DNA of 32,592 bases from NCBI GenBank assembly GCA_017521605.1, contig JAFXCD010000064.1, positions 1 through 32,592 on the forward strand. Reading direction: 5' to 3'. The notes below the pieces were generated by a model. The model was not told where the DNA came from and did not search any database. It worked only from the letters and a program-made list of their open reading frames with translations. Source of the stretch: Lachnospiraceae bacterium. Lineage in GTDB: Bacteria > Bacillota > Clostridia > Lachnospirales > Lachnospiraceae. Shown piece by piece: positions 6,908 to 13,969 of this stretch; the stretch's first letter is position 1, and every line of letters begins with the position of its first letter. A program made the translations under genes and the position numbers.

Positions 6908-8821
6908 TTATTCCTGCCTTTGTTGCTTTTTTCTGTTTTTAGCAATATACATCTTCTTATCCGTTACTCGAATACAATCCTCCAAAAAGGTATTTACATC
7001 CATTTTGAACACATCATACCCATAACTCATGGACAACTCTGCCTGTTTTTTATGATGACTATTATACTTTTCAATTTCCTCATTTACATGTTGCCAATAA
7101 GTTTCCACTTCCTTTTCAGACTTGGTCATACCCATAACGACAAACTCATCGCCACCATAACGGATAACATAACTCTTCCCTGCCTTTTTTTGCAAAATAT
7201 TTGCAGCAGTTTTAATTATTAAGTCTCCTTCCTCATGACCGCATCTGTCATTAATCTTTTTCAGACCATCCACATCCACAAAGGATATCTGCATGGAAGA
7301 ATTTGTCATCAGGCATTTCTTCTTCAACTCCATGAAATATCTTTCCATTCCAAACCGGTTATAAACACCGGTCAATGAATCGCGGATATACATATCATCC
7401 AAACGTTTCATGGCATTACGCAACATACTCTGTTTACGAATGTTTTCTATAGCATTACCCATATTAATAAGCCAGCTCATATACAGCTGATTTCCAATGG
7501 TAAAGGTACTGTCCACAAACACAAAATAACCAAAATTACGTTCCAGATAGTGTAAAGGTGAAAAGATATATAACTTGCCACATTCCGTATCATGGAATAA
7601 ATCATCAAAAGCCTGCTGTGAAGCAAAAGAAGCATGATTCTTAAACATACCGTTTTGATACGCTAAAATAACATCTATGGTAGAAGAATAAGCCAATCGC
7701 TCCTCCGTACTCATATCCTCCTGCTCCATCATACCTCTTTCAAATATATCCTCTATAAAACCTTCATTGGCACATATATAAAACTCCGGTGGATTAATGG
7801 CACTGATAAACTCTTTAATACAGTTTCTCCATTCCTCGAAGGTACTACCTTCAATAAGATGTTTTTCCAGCATTATCATCTGGTGAAGCATCTTGCGCCT
7901 TTCGTTCTCAGTACCCACTGCTCCATTCCGATACTCCTGCTCTTTCAACAATATCTCATTCTTACAGCTACAGCTTTCATTTTTCACCAATTCATCCGGC
8001 AGATAAGTAACCTGCTCCACTACATTTCCTTCTATTTTACTTAACAAAACATTGCCGGCTGTTTCTCCTAATTCCCTGCAGCATGTACGTACAGACGCAA
8101 TCTTTGGATTATGAACCTGCCCTTCCAAACTGCAATCATATCCAGCAATTAAAATATCCTCCGGAATACGAATTCCTTTATCCATTAATATATCTGCTAT
8201 GGTAATAGCCATGATATCATTGGCACATACAATGGCTTCCGGAAAGGATAAAGAAGACTTCAGAATCTCCTTCGCGGCAGTGGCTGCACCGGTTATATAA
8301 AAGTCACCCTGACTAATACGCCCTGGAACAATAGGTATTTTATTCTCTGTTAATACATCGGTATATGCCTTATATCTTGCTTCTGCATCAGCATTTCCTT
8401 CAATCCCCTTTACAAAATGGATTTTTCTCTTTCCATGGTCCTTGATTATATGCTCCACTAATGCACGCATGCCACTATAACCATCAGTAAATACACTGGG
8501 GTAATCTTTTAAAGAAAATCCCAAACAAACAACCGGACATTCTACATTCTCTAAAATGTCCTCTATTTTCTTTCTATTTTCCTCCAAATGCATGGCATTT
8601 GCCACCACAATTACCCCATCAAACAAATTCAAATCAGGAAGATTCACAATATTAATCTCTCCCAGATTATGCTTTTCCTTTTCAAAAGCACCTGTAAACC
8701 ACAAAAAAACAGCCACATTACAGCCGTGAAATTTGGCGCTTTCTTCAATTCCTCTCAAAATATCTGACTGGTCATCCGTATCGATAGCGGTCATCAATAC
8801 TGCGATATTCTTGTGTTGCAT
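6908..8821 (-). CDS. Cytosolic LacI-type sugar-binding domain fused to a GGDEF diguanylate cyclase
   Basis: 637 residues. Residues 1-290 match the effector-binding domain of LacI/GalR regulators (KNIAVLMTAIDTDDQSDILRG, IVCANDIMAITIADILMDKG, DILIAGYDCS), but no HTH, signal peptide or membrane segment precedes it. A divergent GAF-like region fills roughly 300-450. The C-terminal GGDEF domain has the intact catalytic motif RYGGDEF (GGDEF at 556-560) and FVDVDGLKKIND, so cyclic-di-GMP synthesis is expected. No RxxD inhibitory site is seen just upstream of it. The ATG at 8821 fits the AGGAGG better than the GTG at 8824. It is divergent from the arabinofuranosidase gene, so a pentose or oligosaccharide ligand is a reasonable guess. 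Confidence 0.88.
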   Translation of the reverse strand: MQHKNIAVLMTAIDTDDQSDILRGIEESAKFHGCNVAVFLWFTGAFEKEKHNLGEINIVNLPDLNLFDGVIVVANAMHLEENRKKIEDILENVECPVVCLGFSLKDYPSVFTDGYSGMRALVEHIIKDHGKRKIHFVKGIEGNADAEARYKAYTDVLTENKIPIVPGRISQGDFYITGAATAAKEILKSSLSFPEAIVCANDIMAITIADILMDKGIRIPEDILIAGYDCSLEGQVHNPKIASVRTCCRELGETAGNVLLSKIEGNVVEQVTYLPDELVKNESCSCKNEILLKEQEYRNGAVGTENERRKMLHQMIMLEKHLIEGSTFEEWRNCIKEFISAINPPEFYICANEGFIEDIFERGMMEQEDMSTEERLAYSSTIDVILAYQNGMFKNHASFASQQAFDDLFHDTECGKLYIFSPLHYLERNFGYFVFVDSTFTIGNQLYMSWLINMGNAIENIRKQSMLRNAMKRLDDMYIRDSLTGVYNRFGMERYFMELKKKCLMTNSSMQISFVDVDGLKKINDRCGHEEGDLIIKTAANILQKKAGKSYVIRYGGDEFVVMGMTKSEKEVETYWQHVNEEIEKYNSHHKKQAELSMSYGYDVFKMDVNTFLEDCIRVTDKKMYIAKNRKKQQRQE

Positions 8822-8860
8822 CACATACCCTCCTTCTATTTCAAACAGGTCATGTTCCTA

Positions 8861-8895
8861 GTAATATATTACCACTTTTTGTACATTTCTTTCAA
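8861..8895 (-). promoter_or_regulatory. Promoter of the GGDEF gene with palindrome
   Basis: Minus-strand -35 TTGAAA (8890-8895), 18-base spacer, -10 TAATAT (8866-8871). The -10 lies inside a perfect 12-base palindrome GTAATATATTAC (8861-8872), a possible operator. Confidence 0.6.
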
Positions 8896-8942
8896 GTCCA
8901 ATCCTTGTTGGTTCACACTTTTCTATATTTTCAACGGAAATG

Positions 8943-8971
8943 TTGCACAATTTTTGTAAACTTGGTATAAT
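8943..8971 (+). promoter_or_regulatory. Promoter of the arabinofuranosidase gene
   Basis: -35 TTGCAC (8943-8948), exactly 17 bases, perfect -10 TATAAT (8966-8971). The leader is about 37 bases with an AGGAGG site. It is divergent from the GGDEF promoter, sharing about 50 bases of control region. Confidence 0.8.
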
Positions 8972-9014
8972 TTCTAATAAAGTAAAACGATTGACTAAAG
9001 GAGGAATTTTCAAA

Positions 9015-10622
9015 ATGCCTAAAAAAGCGAAAGTGACCGTTCATCCGGCCTATGAAATCGGGGAAATTTCACCCCGTATTTATTCTGCATTCTTGGAGCC
9101 TATCGGAAATATGGTGAATGGTAGTATGTTTAATCCCAAGCATCCCACTGCAGATGAAAAGGGACTTCGTCATGATTTTATCGATGCCATCAAGGCTACC
9201 GACCTGCCTGCAGTGCGTTTACCCGGTGGTAATTTCGTATCCGGCTGGGACTGGAAGGATTCCATCGGTCCAAAGGAACAGAGAAAAGCTCATCTGGATT
9301 TAGCCTGGCATCAGTACTACACTAATGAAGTGGGACATGATGAATATTTACAGTGGTCCGAAATGACCGAAACCGAGCCTATGTACACCATCAATCTGGG
9401 TACCGGCGATATTAACGATGCTGTCAAGATTATTGAATATACTAACCACGAAGGCGGTACATACTGGTCTGATTTGCGTAAGGAATATGGTCACGAAGAC
9501 CCTTACAACGTTAAAATCTGGTACTTGGGTAACGAAGTGGATGGCTACTGGCAGATTGGTTCTTATCAGAATGACCCCAGAGGCTACGGCTTGCTGGCCA
9601 ACGAAACCTCTAAGCTGATGAAGTGGGTGGACCCACATATTGAAACCGTTGCCTGTGTATCCTGCTCTCCCAATATGCTACACTATCCGGAGTGGGATTT
9701 AACCGCACTTACCGAGTGTTATCACAGTGTGGACTACATATCCATGCATCATTATCAGTCCGTACTTATGGATGATTTGCCTACCTATTTAGGTGCATCC
9801 CGTTATTTCGAAGATTATATCAATACTGAAATTGCTATCTGCGATTATGTGGCAGCCAAGTTGAAATCTCCCAAAAAGATGATGATTTCCTTTGATGAAT
9901 ATGCTACTATGATGCGTCCCGCAGGCGAACTTCACTATGGTCGTGGTGAATACTTACATTACAAAACTCACTACAATTTTGACCCCGACCGTGGTTATAC
10001 CCGTCATGATCCTGATAATATGCCGGAACGTGGTTTCCGTGGTGGTAGCGATATGTTACAGGCTATCGTAAATGCCTCCACCATTCTGACCTTTATCCGT
10101 CACGCCGACCGTGTAAAGATTGCCTGTATGACCGGTGGTTTACATGTACTGGCTTCCTGCAACAAGGAACATGTATGGAGTACTGCTTCTGCAATTCCTT
10201 ATACCCAGCTCATGCGTTATGGTCGTGGTACTGCATTACAGACCAGTGTGGATTGCGATACTTATGATATCCCCAGCTATATTGTGGATGATACCAACCA
10301 GTATTACGAGCAGGACAATGTAGCCTTTATCGATACTGCTGCTGCTTTTGACAAGGAATCCGGAGAATTATCCATCTTTGTTATTAATCGTAACTGGCAG
10401 GATGCCAACGATATCGAATTGGATGTTTCCGGCTTTGAAGGTGTTCAGTTTATTGAGCATCTGGAAATGCACACCGATGACTTAACCAAGGTAAATAATT
10501 ATGAAACTCCTGATGCCATCCAGTCTGTAGTCAATACCTCTGCCACCTTTGCTGGCGGCAAAGTAACAAGCAATGTGAAAGCTATTTCCTGGAATGTATT
10601 CCGTTTCAAAGTAGAAAAATAA
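9015..10622 (+). CDS. abfA: GH51 alpha-L-arabinofuranosidase, cytoplasmic
   Basis: Retaining glycosidase that removes terminal alpha-L-arabinofuranose from imported arabino- or arabinoxylo-oligosaccharides. 535 residues, no signal peptide. A (beta/alpha)8 barrel begins near SPRIYSAFLEPIG and is followed by a C-terminal beta domain from about residue 400. The acid/base Glu is E174 in YLGNEVDG, and the nucleophile is E295 in ISFDEYA. This D-E-Y context replaces the usual D-E-W-N of well-studied GH51 enzymes. The start is the ATG at 9015, behind AAGGAGG, not the upstream in-frame ATG near 8940, which precedes the promoter. GC and codon choice look like highly expressed chromosomal genes. Confidence 0.93.
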   Translation: MPKKAKVTVHPAYEIGEISPRIYSAFLEPIGNMVNGSMFNPKHPTADEKGLRHDFIDAIKATDLPAVRLPGGNFVSGWDWKDSIGPKEQRKAHLDLAWHQYYTNEVGHDEYLQWSEMTETEPMYTINLGTGDINDAVKIIEYTNHEGGTYWSDLRKEYGHEDPYNVKIWYLGNEVDGYWQIGSYQNDPRGYGLLANETSKLMKWVDPHIETVACVSCSPNMLHYPEWDLTALTECYHSVDYISMHHYQSVLMDDLPTYLGASRYFEDYINTEIAICDYVAAKLKSPKKMMISFDEYATMMRPAGELHYGRGEYLHYKTHYNFDPDRGYTRHDPDNMPERGFRGGSDMLQAIVNASTILTFIRHADRVKIACMTGGLHVLASCNKEHVWSTASAIPYTQLMRYGRGTALQTSVDCDTYDIPSYIVDDTNQYYEQDNVAFIDTAAAFDKESGELSIFVINRNWQDANDIELDVSGFEGVQFIEHLEMHTDDLTKVNNYETPDAIQSVVNTSATFAGGKVTSNVKAISWNVFRFKVEK

Positions 10623-10633
10623 CAGTGCAACTA

Positions 10634-10684
10634 AAGGACTATCTGCGTCACCGATTTTTCGGCTGACAGGCAGATAGCCTTTTT
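10634..10684 (+). terminator. Terminator of abfA
   Basis: Stem AAAGG-CTATCTGC against GCAGATAG-CCTTT (10634-10646 with 10670-10682, one bulged A) with an internal CCGA...TCGG hairpin and a T-run. It lies 12 bases after the stop codon. Confidence 0.85.
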
Positions 10685-10689
10685 GTTTA

Positions 10690-10918
10690 AATAGAGGTTG
10701 CTGCATTGGCAAAGTCAAGCATCTTCCATAAATCATTCTCCTTTAATTGTTCAAGTCCCTTCTCCAGTAAACCACTGGATTTCATTGTCTGAAATCTTCA
10801 GAATATCACAGTATTGCAAGCCGTAAGTCACTTGCTTCTTCGCATTTTCCAAATCGTCCTACAAGGACTCTCTTAAGTTAGGTTCAAAGGAAATCAAAAG
10901 ATTATGTTTCTTGGCCGA
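10690..10918 (-). pseudogene. Remnant of a PfkB-family sugar kinase (fructokinase-like)
   Basis: The minus strand encodes pieces of a PfkB/ribokinase-family kinase in two frames. Piece 1 reads AKKHNLLISFEPNLRESL, an in-frame TAG (where the family has Trp), then DDLENAKKQVTYGLQYCDIL and KISDNEIQWFTGE. A frameshift/deletion joins this to KGLEQLKEND and DLWKMLDFANAATSI, where it stops. The N-terminal two thirds and the catalytic GAGD segment are missing. Its start overlaps the last ~5 codons of the isomerase in another frame, showing that a deletion fused the two genes. In sugar operons this kinase commonly follows such an isomerase. Confidence 0.85.
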
Positions 10919-11615
10919 CACTATCCTCCTCTTTTGCCTTTGGGTACTCATTACAGAGTAAACGGTAGGGCTCTTCATCCTCTTCAATCTCCGGGAATCT
11001 TCCTATGGTTGGATTGAAACGATTATCAGTGTTATCATCATTGCACTGACTGACCTCACCTAAAAGTACAGATCCCGTTCCTTCTTCCACTTGAAAGTCA
11101 TGGTATAAAAACTGCTGTATATGAATACTTTCACCGGGGGTAAGGCGAATCAAGGTTCCTGCAGGTACGGTATAGGTTCGTCCGTCCGTATGTACTGTTA
11201 CATCCGATTCATAATCTATCTCTTCATTATCCAACGAATTGTATACACGAATCAGCACATTTCCGCCACCACGATTAATAATATCCTCTGTTTTATACCA
11301 ATGGAAATGATTGGGTGCATATTGCCCTTCCTTCAAATACAACAGCTTCTCCGCATACACCTTGGGGTACTTATCTTCCATGGCACGATTCCCATTCCTT
11401 ATGGTTACCAGGGAAAAGCCAAACTTATCAAAATCATTCCGACCGTAATCGGTAATATCCCATCCCAGCATACAATCCCGCACTTCATCATATTCATGTC
11501 CCTTTGTCTGCCACTCCTTGGGTGTAAAATGGCAAAAGGGTGGCAGATAACAATAGAACTTTGCACACATAGCTTCCAATTCCTTTAAGGCCTTATTTAT
11601 CTCTGAACGCTTCAT
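10902..11615 (-). CDS. D-lyxose/D-mannose-type ketol-isomerase (cupin)
   Basis: 237 residues, resembling the D-lyxose isomerase family, which interconverts D-lyxose/D-xylulose or D-mannose/D-fructose. The cupin metal site is visible in NHFHWYKTEDIINRGGG (two His and a Glu) and a later His in LTPGESIHIQQFLYHDF. Product sugar would feed a PfkB kinase, whose dead remnant is directly downstream. The natural C-terminus is probably near LLCNEYPKAK; the last ~10 residues (EEDSVGQET) are read from the deletion junction. An AGGAGG site precedes the ATG. No clear promoter in the short gap upstream; the preceding gene has a terminator. Confidence 0.85.
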   Translation of the reverse strand: MKRSEINKALKELEAMCAKFYCYLPPFCHFTPKEWQTKGHEYDEVRDCMLGWDITDYGRNDFDKFGFSLVTIRNGNRAMEDKYPKVYAEKLLYLKEGQYAPNHFHWYKTEDIINRGGGNVLIRVYNSLDNEEIDYESDVTVHTDGRTYTVPAGTLIRLTPGESIHIQQFLYHDFQVEEGTGSVLLGEVSQCNDDNTDNRFNPTIGRFPEIEEDEEPYRLLCNEYPKAKEEDSVGQET

Positions 11616-11635
11616 TCCATATACCTCCTATTGTA

Positions 11636-11668
11636 CAAAAGGCTTCCAGGGAATTCCCCTGGAAGCCT
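11636..11668 (-). terminator. Terminator of the IreB-like gene
   Basis: Perfect 12-base arms (AGGCTTCCAGGG 11640-11651 with 11657-11668), then UUUU on the minus strand. The inner ten bases of each arm are identical to the tuf-associated hairpin at 27241-27268. Confidence 0.9.
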
Positions 11669-11672
11669 AAGC

Positions 11673-12125
11673 TTAATACATCTCTCTTCTGGAACTGATA
11701 TATGCTCGAATCAACACATCACAGTACTCTTTCACCGTATGACTGCTTATTTCATTACGGGCTCCGTTCTTTACAGATACATAACTGGCATCATCTGTAA
11801 CCAGATATCCGATAATCTGTCGAACGGGGTCATATCCCGCACTTCGCATGGTTTGATATACAAAAATTAAACTTTTCGCTGCGCTATAGGACCTGCCGGA
11901 ATATTCATTCATAGGCTGGGTATCGAAAAAAATCTCCAACATTAATTCCAAAATCTCATCCCGTTCAAATTCCAACATTCTCATTCGCGCGTTATTTTTA
12001 CTTGTAATATAAGTAATATCACCTGTTATCAGATAACCCAGAAACTGGCTATAGGCATCATAACTATACTCTTTCATGGTTATGTAAGCGTTATCCAAGA
12101 CTTCAATCATACGTGCACTTATCAT
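11673..12125 (-). CDS. Tandem-duplicated IreB (UPF0297)-like protein
   Basis: 150 residues made of two copies of the IreB core. Copy 1 (about 18-68) reads YSYDAYSQFLGYLITGDITY, then ITSKNNARMRMLEFERDEI; copy 2 (about 92-143) reads GYDPVRQIIGYLVTDDASYV, then SVKNGARNEI. IreB is normally a single ~85-residue unit with YNPxxQIxGYLxSGDPxYITSHxNAR; in enterococci it is a phosphoprotein target of the IreK/IreP kinase-phosphatase pair and forms a dimer. This fused dimer is unusual. The ribosome site is weak (AGGGA). It has its own terminator, lies 111 bases past the aconitase X operon and may be read through from it. Copy 2 has lost the acidic RDE motif. Confidence 0.75.
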   Translation of the reverse strand: MISARMIEVLDNAYITMKEYSYDAYSQFLGYLITGDITYITSKNNARMRMLEFERDEILELMLEIFFDTQPMNEYSGRSYSAAKSLIFVYQTMRSAGYDPVRQIIGYLVTDDASYVSVKNGARNEISSHTVKEYCDVLIRAYISSRREMY

Positions 12126-12236
12126 AATACAAACTATCCCTATTCTTCATTTGAATGATACTAAAAGTTATTTTACCACAAGTAATTCAAAAATGATAGT
12201 CTATGTTTTATTTATTTTTAATTTTATATTTAAAGC

Positions 12237-12680
12237 TTACTCCACTACTACAGTACCGTCCTCCTTCACTGTAATGGTCATATCATCCTTAACATAGTTT
12301 AAGAACTCTTCACCAAGGCTGTCAATAACAGGCATGCTTACATCATCCAGCCACACATCCGCAAGTACTGCACCTGCTGCCGCCAAGGAATCGATAGGCT
12401 CGGAAAACAACATGCAGGCAGGCTGCCTCTTCATGGAGCAGGCACAGTAAAGCACCAGTCCGCCGGTAGTTGAACCGATGGTACGAGGCAGACATAATGC
12501 CTTTCCTGCCATCTGTTTGCCGTACAGGTCCGGATTGTTCTGGTCACCACAGGTAGCCTTTTTATCACCAAATTGCAATGCCTTCTGGAAAGAAGCCAAT
12601 GTATTTAATCCTCCATGGGAAACCACTGCAGGAGCGGATACTGTTCCGGGAGCTACAATTCTTCCTTTAAACTCTTTCAT
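12237..12680 (-). CDS. Aconitase X small subunit (swivel domain)
   Basis: 147 residues matching the swivel-domain subunit of aconitase X (DUF126 type). Starts KEFKGRIVAPGTVSAPAVVS; the catalytic-Ser region is LCLPRTIGSTTGGLVLY. It forms the dehydratase with the large subunit encoded immediately upstream; the two open frames overlap at TAATG, indicating translational coupling. Known aconitase X enzymes dehydrate cis-3-hydroxy-L-proline (bacteria) or mevalonate 5-phosphate (archaea); the substrate here is open. No proline or mevalonate gene is nearby. Confidence 0.88.
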   Translation of the reverse strand: MKEFKGRIVAPGTVSAPAVVSHGGLNTLASFQKALQFGDKKATCGDQNNPDLYGKQMAGKALCLPRTIGSTTGGLVLYCACSMKRQPACMLFSEPIDSLAAAGAVLADVWLDDVSMPVIDSLGEEFLNYVKDDMTITVKEDGTVVVE

Positions 12681-13957
12681 TACTTGCCACCTCCCTTAGT
12701 AATCTGCTCTAAGATTTCTGCGTCCGTATAATATCTGGCACTGGTATAAGTACGAAGCTTATTGCTGGAGGTAATTACCGGCATTTTCTCACTAAGCGGA
12801 TTATTCATATACATTAAAGGACAGATATAAGAAGTTATCACACCTGTTTCTTTAAGAATTGCCGCATAAGGAGTTTCCTCAAACTTACTTAAAACTGCAG
12901 GGGCTGCGGTAAATACAGTAGGAATACAAACCTTGGATTTTCCTTCTGCCTTTAGGGCCTCCTGAACCTTCTGTGTCCAGTCAATAAGCTGCTCCAAGCT
13001 CATATGCGGACAACCCATGAAACAAAGCTTAGGAGTGGCTTCTTTATTCTTCCAAATCACCGGATAGCTCTTGTATACTCTTTCCAGTTCTGCATCATCC
13101 ACTACGTATACCTGTGCACCTTCTGCAATCAAGCTCTCTCCCTGTTCTACTGCTTCCGGAGTGATGTTTTCCACGTGATATAATCCCACTGCACCATTAG
13201 ACGCAGTAGCTGCACCAAAATCCTTCAAATAGGTCTTGGCGGCATCATTCAATTCGCCACCCAGCCATTTATCCAGACCAACGATATAAGGTACATCCTC
13301 CATGACCTTCATACCGATAGCCGAACCCAAAAGCTGTGCCTCCGGTTTCTTGGTGGTTTCAATCTTTACTATCCATTTTGCCTTTCTGCCTTCATCCGTG
13401 AGTAATCCGAAATAAGGCACATAGCCCAGCACGGAACCCATCAAATCGATAATACCGGAGTTACGGTTACATCTGGCACCTAATACTGAGTTGGCATATA
13501 CCACTGCAGAAGATTCTGACCATGACAACACTTCCCCCATAGCCGGAGTGTTACCCACCTCGTCCATATAACAGGTACAGGTAAAGGCATCCTTACCCAT
13601 CAGTCCCAGTTGGTTTAACTGTCTCTCATAGTCATCCTGTCTGGAATACATAAAATTTTTAAAAATAAAGTTCTGCAAGAAATTACTTGGTACGTTAGGA
13701 TCCAATGGTCTTGGGTCTGCAGAAAATTTCTGGGTAGAAAGATTTCCTGCTTCAATCAGTTTGTCCATCAGTTCATAAACAGGCTTCAATGCCTTTAAGC
13801 CAAAGGACGTAACCAAATGATTATATTTGCCGGTAACGGGTACCATGGAATCTGCACCAAACAGTTCGCCATAACGCACCAGTGTTTTCATGATTCTGGC
13901 CAGGACATCTCCCTTTTCACCGTCCAATATGGCCTGTTGTTCTTTTGTTAAATTCAC
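12680..13957 (-). CDS. Aconitase X catalytic subunit
   Basis: 425 residues matching the aconitase X catalytic domain (DUF521 type). Family signatures: LTKEQQAILDGEKGDVLARI at the start, FTCTCYMDEVGNTPAMGE, SESSAVVYANSVLGARCNRN, and CFMGCPHMSLEQL. The cysteines in these segments are the likely Fe-S ligands; the Cys in GARCNR is often Thr in other branches, which may mark a subtype. It is followed without gap by the small subunit and preceded by the ene-reductase (12 bases apart), so a dehydration plus double-bond reduction is the obvious joint chemistry. That link is inference. Confidence 0.88.
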   Translation of the reverse strand: MNLTKEQQAILDGEKGDVLARIMKTLVRYGELFGADSMVPVTGKYNHLVTSFGLKALKPVYELMDKLIEAGNLSTQKFSADPRPLDPNVPSNFLQNFIFKNFMYSRQDDYERQLNQLGLMGKDAFTCTCYMDEVGNTPAMGEVLSWSESSAVVYANSVLGARCNRNSGIIDLMGSVLGYVPYFGLLTDEGRKAKWIVKIETTKKPEAQLLGSAIGMKVMEDVPYIVGLDKWLGGELNDAAKTYLKDFGAATASNGAVGLYHVENITPEAVEQGESLIAEGAQVYVVDDAELERVYKSYPVIWKNKEATPKLCFMGCPHMSLEQLIDWTQKVQEALKAEGKSKVCIPTVFTAAPAVLSKFEETPYAAILKETGVITSYICPLMYMNNPLSEKMPVITSSNKLRTYTSARYYTDAEILEQITKGGGK

Positions 13958-13969
13958 GGTTTTCGCCTC

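Noticed and set aside
8940-9014. N-terminal extension of the arabinofuranosidase from 8940
   Set aside because: It would start upstream of the promoter's -10, and a strong AGGAGG serves the ATG at 9015.
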